In this document: piece after piece, positions 22,988 to 31,673 of the stretch
Numbering within the stretch: position 1 is the first letter of the stretch
Layout of the letters: every line of letters begins with the position of its first letter
DNA from: Treponema sp.
Lineage (GTDB): Bacteria > Spirochaetota > Spirochaetia > Treponematales > Treponemataceae
Reading direction: 5' to 3'
Assembly (NCBI GenBank): GCA_022510865.1
Contig: JAFLSQ010000017.1
Location: forward strand, 1 to 46,674
Length of the DNA: 46,674 nt
Notes under the pieces: generated by a model
What the model saw: only the letters and a program-made list of their open reading frames with translations
What the model was told of the DNA's origin: nothing
The model's database searches: none
Program-made: the position numbers and the translations under genes

Positions 22988-23437
22988 ATGAGAAAAAAGA
23001 CCGCGCAAAAAAATCACAGGATTTTCTCGCTTTTTCTTCTGGAAGAGAATCTTCCGCAGGATTTTTACGCTCTTCTGGATCTGCTCGCGGTTCATTCCGC
23101 GCAGGACAATCTTTCTGATGTGACGGTTGTCTTTGATTCGCGCGCAAAAAAAATCGCAGAAAAAGTCCGGGCGGTTCTGGATGAGAAAAACGTCCGCGTC
23201 CCTGTAATCCGCCTTTCAAAAAGAGTCCGGGATGAAATCCGGCTGAAACGCTTTGTTTTTGTCCTGCTTCCCAAAAAATTCGCGGGCGCAAGCATTGCCC
23301 GCGCCCGCAGACAAATTGAGAGCCGCAAAAATCTTCTGGTAAATCTGATTTTTGTGACCACGCGGCCAATAAAAAAGGCAAAGGATTTTCCATCCTTCAC
23401 CTTTTTTTTCAAAAACGCAAAGTTCAGCCGATTTTGA
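22988..23437 (+). CDS. Hypothetical protein
   Basis: The predicted product has 149 aa, no signal peptide and strongly basic composition. The middle alternates strands and helices: SDVTVVFDSRAKKIAEKVRA, then VRVPVIRLSKRVRDEIRLKR and FVFVLLPKKF. That suggests a small alpha/beta domain, but no family is recognised. Codon use matches the neighbours, and a near-consensus promoter precedes it. ORFs of similar size on the opposite strand look less protein-like. Its last 14 bases overlap the 3' end of the acetylesterase gene, so the two transcripts converge. Confidence 0.55.
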   Translation: MRKKTAQKNHRIFSLFLLEENLPQDFYALLDLLAVHSAQDNLSDVTVVFDSRAKKIAEKVRAVLDEKNVRVPVIRLSKRVRDEIRLKRFVFVLLPKKFAGASIARARRQIESRKNLLVNLIFVTTRPIKKAKDFPSFTFFFKNAKFSRF

Positions 23438-25445
23438 ACTTGAACGGCATCGCAGGCAGCTGATTGTGCGAGTACAAATTCACAGGGTTCGGGCTGTCTG
23501 CCCAAAGGTAGCGCACCTCTTTGAGAGTGCCGGCGGACGGCTTGAGCACAACCTCGACAGTGGAGGAATCTTTCAGGATGCCCTGAGTCTCAACCGCGGT
23601 GAGTTTGCCGTCGCTCTCATAAAGCAGGCTGAATCCGTGGACTGCCGTGCCCGGCTTTGAGAAATCAGCAGAATCTTTCTCTGTGATTCGGTAAGCCGCA
23701 AGCCCGGAATTCCCGCAATCAAAATGGATGAGGATTGCCCCGTCTTTCTGCTCGCAGGAATCCGCGCGGGGCGCAGCAGAAATGAAAGTCTTGCCGTATG
23801 CCACCCGCAGAGCCTCCATCGCAGAGCGATTGCCCACCGTCTTTTTTTTCTCGGGATGCAGGTCGTTCCATTCGCCCGCATCAATTGTGACGGCAAGCCC
23901 TGAACGGCCGGCAATCTCTGCGGCATCAAACTGCGCCTGCCGTGTGTCTGCCCAGCCGCTGCTCACCATCGCAACGTCCTCGCCGTGACCATCGCTCCAA
24001 TTCGGAAGCTGCACGATGACAAAAGGCAGGTCTTTCGCGCCGTACACAAATTTATGCCGCCACAAATTTATGAGTTTCACGAGCATTGCCTTGTATTCCT
24101 GGGCGTGCCCCGCATCCGACTCACCCTGATACCACAGCACTCCCGCGACAGCGTGCATAAAACACGGCGCGAGCATTCCGTTGTACAAGGCGGTGGGCAT
24201 CCATTCAAAGAAAACCTGAGACGGGCAATCCCGGATTTTCCGCTCGACAAGAAGTTTCCATTCGCCGTCAAGCGCAATGTACTCGCCGTCAAGCGGGAAC
24301 AATCCCTCCGCATGATTCTCAACGTTGCGCACTGCCGTGGGCGCGACAAAAACGCCCTCCGTAAAAAGACAGTACGGCTTCTCCTCATAGAAACGGATTC
24401 GCCCCTGCTTTGAATTTTTCTGGATTTTCAGGATGATTACGTTGCGGCCTTCGCGCAAAAGCCCTTTCGGAACTTCGTAGCGGCGCGGCGGATAGCAGTA
24501 CGGAGTGCTTCCCACCTGCGAGCCGTTCACATAAGCGGTGTCCGCGTCAACAATCGTGCCGAGCCAGAGCCATGTTTTCTGGGAATTAAAATGAGCGGCC
24601 TGCTCCGCGCTCAGAATCACGTCTTTTTTCAGATAGACAACGCCCGCGCTGTCAAGCGCATCAATATATCCGGGGATTTTGCAGGAAATCCAGCCGTCAT
24701 CAGAATCTGTGTCGGGGAAAACGCAGTGGCGGTTCAAATCAAAATCCCAGCTTTTCTGCGCCTCGGCAACCTCGCGCTGTTTTTTGAGCACGTTCTCCGG
24801 ATTCTCGAACTCCTCAAGCTGCTCAAGGTACTCGCGCTTGTCTCCCATCTCCTCCAAAGCCGATTTGCTAAGCCAAGACGCGATTGGAGAGCCGCCCTGA
24901 CTCGCGTTGATGATTCCAACCGGAACGTCCAGCTCCTCGGAAAGTCTCTTTGCAAAAAAATATGCAGTGCCGGACATTCCGCCCAGATTCTCCGGGGATG
25001 CCGCAAGCCATTTTGCGCCGGAAGAATCGTCCAGGCAATCTTTCTCGCCGTCCAAAGCCCAGCGAATCGGGACAGTCAGCATCCGGATTCTGGGATTCTC
25101 AGGCAGCGCAAATTCCTCGGGATAAGAGAAGCGCATCCGCTCCATAGGAAGCTGAGCGTTCGACTGCCCCGAGCTGACCCAGACCTCGCCGACAAAAACA
25201 TCAGAATAATCAAGACGCTCGCCGTCTGCCTTGATGACCATCTCGAACGGACCGCCTGCCTCGCCGGGACTGAATTCCAGTTTCCAGTTGCCGAACTCAT
25301 CGCTCTGAGTGATTGATGTGACGCCCCGGAAAGTCATCATAACATCCGTGTAGCCGTCCGCCACACCGTAAACGCAGTTGATTTTATTGCGTTGCAGCAC
25401 CATGCCCGAGCCAAAAATTCCTTTTACTGCAAGTTTTGATTTCAT
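23424..25445 (-). CDS. SGNH-type sialate O-acetylesterase-like carbohydrate esterase
   Basis: The predicted product has 673 aa. ATG 25445 is 7 nt after aggag; the in-frame GTG 25448 is too close. The catalytic elements of the SASA family are present: VWVSSGQSNAQLPME (nucleophile Ser), VLWYQGESDAG and GEWNDLHPEKKKTVGNR (Asp-x-x-His). A jelly-roll-like insertion with CBM-type features lies at about 220-360 (WLWLGTIVDADTAYVNGSQV). The family removes acetyl groups from xylan or sialic acids. Next to a GH43 gene, xylan is the likely substrate. No signal peptide, so it acts in the cytoplasm on imported oligosaccharides. Confidence 0.88.
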   Translation of the reverse strand: MKSKLAVKGIFGSGMVLQRNKINCVYGVADGYTDVMMTFRGVTSITQSDEFGNWKLEFSPGEAGGPFEMVIKADGERLDYSDVFVGEVWVSSGQSNAQLPMERMRFSYPEEFALPENPRIRMLTVPIRWALDGEKDCLDDSSGAKWLAASPENLGGMSGTAYFFAKRLSEELDVPVGIINASQGGSPIASWLSKSALEEMGDKREYLEQLEEFENPENVLKKQREVAEAQKSWDFDLNRHCVFPDTDSDDGWISCKIPGYIDALDSAGVVYLKKDVILSAEQAAHFNSQKTWLWLGTIVDADTAYVNGSQVGSTPYCYPPRRYEVPKGLLREGRNVIILKIQKNSKQGRIRFYEEKPYCLFTEGVFVAPTAVRNVENHAEGLFPLDGEYIALDGEWKLLVERKIRDCPSQVFFEWMPTALYNGMLAPCFMHAVAGVLWYQGESDAGHAQEYKAMLVKLINLWRHKFVYGAKDLPFVIVQLPNWSDGHGEDVAMVSSGWADTRQAQFDAAEIAGRSGLAVTIDAGEWNDLHPEKKKTVGNRSAMEALRVAYGKTFISAAPRADSCEQKDGAILIHFDCGNSGLAAYRITEKDSADFSKPGTAVHGFSLLYESDGKLTAVETQGILKDSSTVEVVLKPSAGTLKEVRYLWADSPNPVNLYSHNQLPAMPFKFKIG

Positions 25446-25469
25446 CACTTTCTCCTGTTTTTTGCCGCA

Positions 25470-27083
25470 CTATTTAAAAATCCAGTTGCGGCCGATATTC
25501 TCGTATTTGAACCAGTCAAAATCGGCATAAAAATCATTTGACTCGCGGCCGTCTCCGCTCGCGGCAAACAAACCGACAACGGTTCCCACAAATCCGCCCG
25601 CTTTCTCCGGGCTTAGGATGCTGGCATCAACATCATTTTTGAGCAGATGCATATTGCGCTCGTCAGGCCCGTACTCAAAAAAAAGTCTCTGCCCTTCCGC
25701 AACCACGCGAATCACGCAGTAAGGCGTGGAAGAGCCGCCGGTCATCACTTCCTCGGCAAGAAGCGTCTCTTTTCCGTCCGCAACCTGCACAAGCTGGAGC
25801 AGATAAAGTTTTCCGCGCTGAATCAATTGCAGGCGGAAATGGAAGCGTTCGTTCTGAAAGCAGACGATTCCGCAGGCATCATTATCATGCGCAAAATTCG
25901 CATGGACGACTGTTGAGGCCTCAAAACTGAATGATGTCTGACGGCGCACTGCCATGTGAACTTTTCCGTTGCCGGTGAGCGGCTCCCCGCCGTAAATGCG
26001 GAGTTTCCCGGAAACCTGCGTGCAGGTGATGAAATTCTCGTTGCGCTCGCGCAGGCTTATCCAGTAATCCGCAAGTTCAGGCTCGTTAAAATCGTCCATA
26101 GTCGGGAAAGTCACGGCATCGGCATCCTCATCAGTCCGAACGACGACGTTTCCCGCAAGACTGTACGCATTTTCGATGAGGCCTGTCTCCCAACTGCAGA
26201 CCGGCCATCCGTCCTCCCATTTTACAGGCACAAAAAATGTCTCGCGCCCCATGTTGCAGAAGCGGCTGTCGCCCTCGCCGTAAGGCCGTGAGGCAAGGCA
26301 GCACATCCACCATCTGCCGCCCATGCAGACAAGGTCGCCGTGCCCCACGTTGCGCACTCCGGCGGACGCGCCAAGATGCCGGTGGGTAAGAATCGGGTTT
26401 GATTTCTTGCCTTCCCACTCCCCGTCAATTGTCTGGCAGCGTGCGACACAGACCGCGTGGTCAGGGCCGGTGCCGCCTTCCGCATGAATCAGGTAATACA
26501 TTCCGTTGATTTTATAAATGTGCGGGCCTTCGGGCCACACGCAGTTGCGGAGCGCACCGCGCCAGATTCCCTTTGGCTCGCCAAGAAGCGCGCCGTTATC
26601 AAGATTTATGCGCTGAATCCAGATTTCCCAGTTGCCGTCATACTTCGGGCCTTCCGGGGCAGGACGTGTGCCCACATACCACGATGTGCCGTCATCATCA
26701 AAAAACAAGGACGGGTCGATTCCTTCCGCGCCCTCAATCGCGATGGGATTTGACCACGGCCCCGCAGGGTCATCCGCCGTGACAAAAAAATTGCCCAGTT
26801 TATCAACCTGAGTGCAGATGCAATAGAATTTTTTATTATGATAGCGGATTGTCGGGGCAAAAAGTCCGCGTGAGACTCCCACGCCGTCAAAATTCAGCTG
26901 GTCGGGGCGGTCAATCACGTTGCCAATCTGCTCCCATTTGAATCCATTTTTGCTTCTGAAAATGGGGAGACCGGGAAAATATGCGAATGACGAGCATACC
27001 ATGTAAAAAACGCCGTCTGCCTCGCAGACGGATGGGTCTGGATAAAAACCTGCGAGCACAGGATTGATAACACGTAAGGCCAT
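25470..27083 (-). CDS. Glycoside hydrolase family 43 (beta-xylosidase/arabinofuranosidase)
   Basis: The predicted product has 537 aa. The start is set at ATG 27083 because INPVLAGFYPDPSV is the usual GH43 beginning and TAAAAT lies seven bases upstream; the longer open frame has no similarity. The catalytic triad is visible: general base Asp in FYPDPS, modulating Asp in EGIDPSLFFDDDG and general acid Glu in VWPEGPHIYK. A C-terminal beta-sandwich from about 335 (FNEPELADYWISLRERNENF, VRRQTSFSFEASTVVH) matches the GH43 C2/DUF1349-like domain. It lacks a signal peptide and so acts on imported xylo-oligosaccharides. It is 24 nt upstream of the acetylesterase gene, a two-gene hemicellulose operon. 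Confidence 0.92.
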   Translation of the reverse strand: MALRVINPVLAGFYPDPSVCEADGVFYMVCSSFAYFPGLPIFRSKNGFKWEQIGNVIDRPDQLNFDGVGVSRGLFAPTIRYHNKKFYCICTQVDKLGNFFVTADDPAGPWSNPIAIEGAEGIDPSLFFDDDGTSWYVGTRPAPEGPKYDGNWEIWIQRINLDNGALLGEPKGIWRGALRNCVWPEGPHIYKINGMYYLIHAEGGTGPDHAVCVARCQTIDGEWEGKKSNPILTHRHLGASAGVRNVGHGDLVCMGGRWWMCCLASRPYGEGDSRFCNMGRETFFVPVKWEDGWPVCSWETGLIENAYSLAGNVVVRTDEDADAVTFPTMDDFNEPELADYWISLRERNENFITCTQVSGKLRIYGGEPLTGNGKVHMAVRRQTSFSFEASTVVHANFAHDNDACGIVCFQNERFHFRLQLIQRGKLYLLQLVQVADGKETLLAEEVMTGGSSTPYCVIRVVAEGQRLFFEYGPDERNMHLLKNDVDASILSPEKAGGFVGTVVGLFAASGDGRESNDFYADFDWFKYENIGRNWIFK

Positions 27084-27090
27084 GCTAAAT

Positions 27091-27119
27091 ATTTTACTAC
27101 CAAACCGCCGTTTTTTAAA
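27091..27119 (-). promoter_or_regulatory. Promoter of the GH43-esterase operon
   Basis: On the minus strand: TTTAAA (27119-27114), 17 nt, TAAAAT (27096-27091), seven bases before ATG 27083. The same -35/-10 pair (TTTAAA/TAAAAT) appears at cdd. No Shine-Dalgarno is present, so the mRNA may be leaderless. Confidence 0.55.
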
Positions 27120-27171
27120 CATATTTCGTTTTATTTCGGATTTTATTTGCGCAGCCGGGAAAATCATCCAT

Positions 27172-27200
27172 TTGAAACAAGTAAGAAAAATCGCTATACT
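27172..27200 (+). promoter_or_regulatory. Promoter of lysS
   Basis: TTGAAA (27172-27177), 17-nt spacer, TATACT (27195-27200), then six bases to ATG 27207. The transcription start should fall at about 27206-27208, on the start codon. Confidence 0.75.
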
Positions 27201-27206
27201 GAGAAA

Positions 27207-28847
27207 ATGAGCAACAGTGAAAATCAGAACAAAAATCAGAATGAGAGAAAAGACCCGCTTCTCTGCCACTGGGCAGACCAGATGGCAAGTCAGATTATAA
27301 AAGAGAAAGGCGATTTGCCGACTTACACCTGCGCCTCGGGAATCACTCCGAGCGGAACCGTGCACATCGGGAATTTCAGGGAAATCATCACTGTGGATTT
27401 GATTGCCCGTGCCCTGCGAGACCGCGGCAAGAACGTCCGCTTCATTTATTCGTGGGATGATTACGATGTTTTCCGCAAAGTTCCCGCGAATATGCCAGAC
27501 CCTCAGACGCTAGAGAAATATCTGCGCTACCCGATTACAGAGGTGCCGGACACAACCGGCCGCGACGAGAATTACGCGCGCCATCACGAGGTTGACATTG
27601 AGTCGCAGCTTCCGCGCGTGGGCATTCATCCGGAATTTCTTTACCAGGCAAGCCGCTACCGCGCCAACCGCTACGCAGAGGGCATGAGAAAGGCTTTGCA
27701 GAACCGCGAGACAATCAAAGAATGTCTGAACGAATACCGCGATGACGCTCATAAAATGAAGCCGGAGGATGTCTACTGGCCGGTCTCAGTTTTCTGCGGA
27801 AAATGCAACAAGGACACGACGCAGATTTCCGGATATGACGGCGAGTACGGAATCACTTACAAATGCGAGTGCGGGCACACAGAGACCGCCGATATCCGCA
27901 CGTTCAAGGGCGCAAAACTTGGCTGGCGCGTAGACTGGCCCATGCGCTGGAACGAGGAGAAAGTTGTGTTTGAACCGGGCGGAAAAGACCACATCAGCCC
28001 GGGCGGAAGCTACGACACCGCAAAACTTGTCTCAAAGAGAATTTACGGATGGGACGCGCCCGTAACAATGCGCTACGATTTTGTGACACTCAAAGGCGTT
28101 CCGGGAAAAATGTCATCATCAAAAGGCAAGGTAATCGCACTGCCGGACGCTCTGGACATTTATCAGGCGGAAGTCCTGCGCTATCTTTTTGCGGGAACGC
28201 GCCCGAACACAGAATTCTCAATCAGTTTTGATATGGATGTCCTCAAAGTCTACGAGGATTATGACAAGACCGAGCGGATTGTCTACGGCGTTGACAAGGC
28301 AAAAAGCGACGACCTCCTCAACAAAGAGAAGCGCATTTATATGCTCAGCCAGATTGACGGGAAAATCCCGGAAGTCATGCCGTACCAAATCACAATCCGC
28401 CAGCTTACAACTCTGCTGCAAATTCACTCCGGGGATTTTGACGCGGTGATAAAATCGCTTGGCGATGTGAAGCCTGAGCAGGAGGAGAGGCTCCGCCGCA
28501 GGATTGAGTGCGCCTGGTTCTGGATTCAGCATTCCGCGCCGGACTGCGCTCCCGAATTCTGCTTCGCGCTGCGCACAGACGGCTCAAAAACCGATTTGAG
28601 CGGCCCGCTCCTTGAGGCAGTCAGACGTGTGCGCGATGAGGTCGTTCCAAAGCTGGACACTTTCCAGACAGACAAGGAATGCCAGCAGGCAATGTACGAC
28701 ATCGCGTCAGAAATGGGGATTGAGTCAAAGGCTCTGTTCACCGCGCTGTACAAAGCACTGATTGAAAAAGAGCAAGGCCCGCGCCTCGGCAGTTTCCTAC
28801 GGATTATCGGCGGGGAACGCCTGAATCAGATTCTGGGCGGCTACTAG
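27207..28847 (+). CDS. lysS: Lysyl-tRNA synthetase, class I
   Basis: The predicted product has 546 aa. It charges tRNA-Lys. Class I LysRS replaces the usual class II enzyme in spirochaetes and many archaea. HIGH appears as SGTVHIGNFREI and KMSKS as GKMSSSKGKVIALPD. A zinc-like Cys cluster is present (VFCGKCNKDT and CECGH). WRVDWPMRWNEEKVVFEPGG and KDHISPGGSYDTAK are typical of the class I family. ATG 27207 is chosen over the upstream in-frame codons because these would lie in the promoter. It converges with the permease gene at 28865 with 17 bp between, and no terminator is seen. Confidence 0.95.
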   Translation: MSNSENQNKNQNERKDPLLCHWADQMASQIIKEKGDLPTYTCASGITPSGTVHIGNFREIITVDLIARALRDRGKNVRFIYSWDDYDVFRKVPANMPDPQTLEKYLRYPITEVPDTTGRDENYARHHEVDIESQLPRVGIHPEFLYQASRYRANRYAEGMRKALQNRETIKECLNEYRDDAHKMKPEDVYWPVSVFCGKCNKDTTQISGYDGEYGITYKCECGHTETADIRTFKGAKLGWRVDWPMRWNEEKVVFEPGGKDHISPGGSYDTAKLVSKRIYGWDAPVTMRYDFVTLKGVPGKMSSSKGKVIALPDALDIYQAEVLRYLFAGTRPNTEFSISFDMDVLKVYEDYDKTERIVYGVDKAKSDDLLNKEKRIYMLSQIDGKIPEVMPYQITIRQLTTLLQIHSGDFDAVIKSLGDVKPEQEERLRRRIECAWFWIQHSAPDCAPEFCFALRTDGSKTDLSGPLLEAVRRVRDEVVPKLDTFQTDKECQQAMYDIASEMGIESKALFTALYKALIEKEQGPRLGSFLRIIGGERLNQILGGY

Positions 28848-28864
28848 AGGCGGGAAAATCCGCT

Positions 28865-29671
28865 TTAACTTAAAAGCACCAGAATCAGGATGATGAGGTA
28901 CGGGAACGCGATGAAAAACGAGGACGGCAAGGCAATCAGAATGTTCTGCGCATAAGCCGAGAAAAAGTCCGCGCAACAGAAAATCAATACCGCTGCGACA
29001 ATGCGCAGCGGCTTTTTTTTGCCCAGAAAAACGGCGGCAAGAGCCATCCACCCGCGCCCGCTTGAGATGTTCGGCACAAAAGACGAGATTCGCATTGCAA
29101 GGAAGCTGCCCGCGAACGCGCCGTAAAAAGCGGCGATGTACCACGAGAGGACGCGCACCGGGCCGGGGTTCACTCCGTTGTGGCGGAGCACTTCCGGGTC
29201 GCTGCCGGTTATGCGGATGTAAAGCCCTGTCCGGGATTTTGCGAGGAAGACCACGGCAAAAAAAATCAAGAGGGCGCAGAAAATCAGGGAGGCGGATTTC
29301 ACAGCCTGCGGCCGGAAAACAAAAAAATCTGACGTGAGCACGCCCCGCGTTCCAAAAAAAACGGATGACAGGCATGATATTAGCGCGGAAAAGAGCAGGT
29401 TCAGTGCGATTGCCGCGATGAACTTGCTGGCGCGGAATTTTTCTATCAAGGCGGCGAAGGCAAAAGTGAGCGCGGTTGAAATGAGGACGGAAAGGATGAT
29501 TCCTGCCACAACGCTTCCAGTTGAGGCAGTGAGAGCGAAAGTGAGAAACGCGGAGAAGCTTATCAATCCATCCAGAAAAAGCGCGAGGCTGCCCGCGTAC
29601 TCGCTGAACAGCGCACCGATTGAGGCAAGAAGAAGCGGAACTGAATAGGCGGCCATGTCAAAAAAAATCAT
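28865..29671 (-). CDS. ABC transporter permease, nucleoside type (second permease)
   Basis: The predicted product has 268 aa with about eight hydrophobic segments. It resembles the shorter permease (RnsD/YufQ-like) of BmpA-dependent nucleoside transporters: SVPLLLASIGALFSEYAGSL at the N-terminus, FRASKFIAAIALNLLFSALI in the middle and RTGLYIRITGSDPEVLRHNG as the EAA-like cytoplasmic loop (family pattern GLRLRAVGENPxAARxxGI). The nucleotide-contact positions are diverged, e.g. SLALFLDGLISF where NIGLEGMM is usual. It is about 30-40 aa shorter than typical and is the last gene of the operon. It overlaps the preceding permease by 4 nt. Confidence 0.85.
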   Translation of the reverse strand: MIFFDMAAYSVPLLLASIGALFSEYAGSLALFLDGLISFSAFLTFALTASTGSVVAGIILSVLISTALTFAFAALIEKFRASKFIAAIALNLLFSALISCLSSVFFGTRGVLTSDFFVFRPQAVKSASLIFCALLIFFAVVFLAKSRTGLYIRITGSDPEVLRHNGVNPGPVRVLSWYIAAFYGAFAGSFLAMRISSFVPNISSGRGWMALAAVFLGKKKPLRIVAAVLIFCCADFFSAYAQNILIALPSSFFIAFPYLIILILVLLS

Positions 29672-30570
29672 TCTGAGACTTCCTTGGCGGGCACGCGCGG
29701 AATTTTATACGGAAACGCGATTAGAAGGAGCACCAACGCCTGAATCAGCGCGCTCATGTCAAAGCCAAAATTGTTATACAACGCGATTTTATCTGCGTAA
29801 GTGCTCATGAAAGCCAGAACCAGGGAGGACGGAATCAGAAGCAGCGGATTTGAGCGGGCAATCAGCGCGGCAGAAAGCGCGTTCCATCCGGTTCCGCTGT
29901 AAAATCCGGAGTGGCAGGCAAAATATGTGCCGCACACCGCGAACGCGCCGCAAAGTCCGTGCATTCCGCCTGAGACGAACGCCGCGGAGCACAGAAGCCT
30001 GCCTGTGCGGAAGCCTGAATAACGCGCGAAAACCGGGGAAATCCCGAGGATTTGGAGACGTCTGCCGTAGGCGGTGCGGTAAAGCAGGACAAAAAACAAG
30101 GCGCAGAGAATCAGGGCGAAAAAAAACGAAATGTTCAGCGGGGATGGCCTTAGAATGCCGGGAAAACGGAAACCCTGCGGAATGAATGCCGTCGCGAGCA
30201 GGTTGTCGGTTTTGCTCCGGAACGGGCCGCTTATCAGCCCGTCGATGAGCGGGATTACTGCGGCGGACGTGATGAAGGTTGTGAAAAGATAGTCCGCGTG
30301 TTTCTGGAGCTTCAAAAATGCGCAGAAAAGCGCGAGCACGCCGGAAAATGCGAAACTGACTGCAAACGCGACTGTCAGCGCAAGAAACGACGGCCATGCG
30401 CTGATGATTTTCGCGCTCAAAATGACGGCGGCCAAAAATCCGCCTGCGTAGACCTGCGCCTCGCCGCCCAAATTTATTTCCCCTGATTTCAAGGAGACCG
30501 CCGCCCCAATCCCGGCGGTCATGTACAATGCCGATAAATTCAGCGCGGAGCCTGCGTAAAACACGTTCAT
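29668..30570 (-). CDS. ABC transporter permease, nucleoside type (first permease)
   Basis: The predicted product has 300 aa, against roughly 350 in typical RnsC/YufP-like permeases; the N-terminal TM appears shortened. AVSLKSGEINLGGEAQVYAG matches the family pattern (A..FRAGLFNIGAEGQ). FLKLQKHADYLFTTFITSAA and TAYGRRLQILGISPVFARYS form the conserved cytoplasmic coupling loop. With the second permease it should form the heterodimeric membrane channel for a nucleoside delivered by the BmpA-like lipoprotein. It overlaps the ATPase gene (30567-30570, ATGA). Confidence 0.85.
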   Translation of the reverse strand: MNVFYAGSALNLSALYMTAGIGAAVSLKSGEINLGGEAQVYAGGFLAAVILSAKIISAWPSFLALTVAFAVSFAFSGVLALFCAFLKLQKHADYLFTTFITSAAVIPLIDGLISGPFRSKTDNLLATAFIPQGFRFPGILRPSPLNISFFFALILCALFFVLLYRTAYGRRLQILGISPVFARYSGFRTGRLLCSAAFVSGGMHGLCGAFAVCGTYFACHSGFYSGTGWNALSAALIARSNPLLLIPSSLVLAFMSTYADKIALYNNFGFDMSALIQALVLLLIAFPYKIPRVPAKEVSE

Positions 30571-31673
30571 TGCTGCGGCTCCCCTTTTCCAAAAAAGACC
30601 TTCGTGCCGGAATCCGCAAGTTTTTTAAGCCGGGAAAAAAGCCGGACGGTCGCCTGAACGTCAAGCCCATGAGTCGGATTAAAAAGATAAATCTCCTTGG
30701 GATTTTCCGCCAGCTCCCGCTCAAGCACAAGCCGTTGCAGCATTCCGCCGGAAAGACAGGACGCTTTCTCATTCAGTTTTATCCTCACATCCGCGCGGGA
30801 AAGCAGATTTGAAGCGTAATTTTCAAGCGGCCTCTGGCGCAGACCGCAATGGCGCGAAGTCAGAAGCTGCAAAATCGTCAGGTTGGGATTTGATGCCCGC
30901 ATCGCAATATCAGACGGAATGTACCCGATTTTTTGATTGCCCGCGAATCCGGCAAAAAAATCGTCCTCGCGGATGTCCACGGCCGTAAAATCACTCTCCG
31001 CAACAGCGGAAGAATCCACGTCATAAAGCCTCTGCGCGATGTAATCCTCCGAAATCTCATTTGCATTTCTCTGTTCCAGCACAACGCCGTCGCGCAGAAG
31101 AATTACCTCATCGGATTTTTGCAGCGACTCGCGGAGGTTGTGCGTTATGAGAATGATTGTCATCCCGTTTTTCGCGAGCGCACGCAGTTTTTCGGCGGGA
31201 ATATCAGGCGGCTCGTCAAGCACAAGAATCCTGGGATTTTTGAGCAGGGCGTTCACAAGCGACACAAAAAAACGCTCCTCCAGCGAAAGCGTCCCTGCAA
31301 GCGCAGAAGCCCCGCGCCCGGGAAGCCACTCGCCAAGAAGCAGGGCAGCCAAATCATCATCAAAATGCGATTGCCCGAGCCGCAGATTCTCACGCACTGT
31401 GATTTCTGATGCGACGGCCGGCCTCTGATTAACACAGCAAATTCCGTGATTTATCGCATCCCGCGGATTTGCGAAAGCCACGGCCTTGCCGTCTAGAAAA
31501 ATTTTCCCGGAGGTAGGCGCGATGCAGCCCGCAATGATTTTTGAGACCGTCGTCTTGCCCGCACCGTTCTCTCCCATCAGCGAGTAAATTCTGCCGCTGT
31601 GAAATCTAAGCCTGATTCCGTTCAGAACAGTTTTATAGGAGTAGCGGACATGGACATCGCTCAGCTCAAGCAT
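30567..31673 (-). CDS. Reduced double ABC ATPase of the nucleoside transporter
   Basis: The predicted product has 368 aa; family members (RnsB/YufO-like) have about 500 with two complete nucleotide-binding domains. Domain 1 (about 1-220) keeps Walker A (GENGAGKTTVSK, about 35-46), Walker B (RILVLDEPPD) and the H-loop (ILITHNLRES), but its signature is LSLEERFFV, not LSGGQ. Domain 2 (about 245-368) lacks Walker A entirely. It starts at IGYIPSDIAMR and keeps an LSGG signature (CLSGGMLQRLVLERELAENP) and a weak Walker B (EIYLFNPTHGLD), and it ends before an H-loop. One composite site, Walker A of domain 1 with the signature of domain 2, would survive. It abuts bmpA. Confidence 0.85.
   Translation of the reverse strand: MLELSDVHVRYSYKTVLNGIRLRFHSGRIYSLMGENGAGKTTVSKIIAGCIAPTSGKIFLDGKAVAFANPRDAINHGICCVNQRPAVASEITVRENLRLGQSHFDDDLAALLLGEWLPGRGASALAGTLSLEERFFVSLVNALLKNPRILVLDEPPDIPAEKLRALAKNGMTIILITHNLRESLQKSDEVILLRDGVVLEQRNANEISEDYIAQRLYDVDSSAVAESDFTAVDIREDDFFAGFAGNQKIGYIPSDIAMRASNPNLTILQLLTSRHCGLRQRPLENYASNLLSRADVRIKLNEKASCLSGGMLQRLVLERELAENPKEIYLFNPTHGLDVQATVRLFSRLKKLADSGTKVFFGKGEPQQ

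Noticed and set aside
22902..23393. Minus-strand open frame of 163 codons
   Set aside because: Overlaps the 22988-23437 plus-strand ORF; lacks a promoter and ribosome-binding site and has lower-complexity, Phe/Arg-rich composition. The plus-strand ORF was preferred.
25470..27365. N-terminal extension of the GH43 protein to 27365
   Set aside because: It would run through the lysS promoter and start region on the opposite strand and past its own -10; GH43 similarity begins at 27083.
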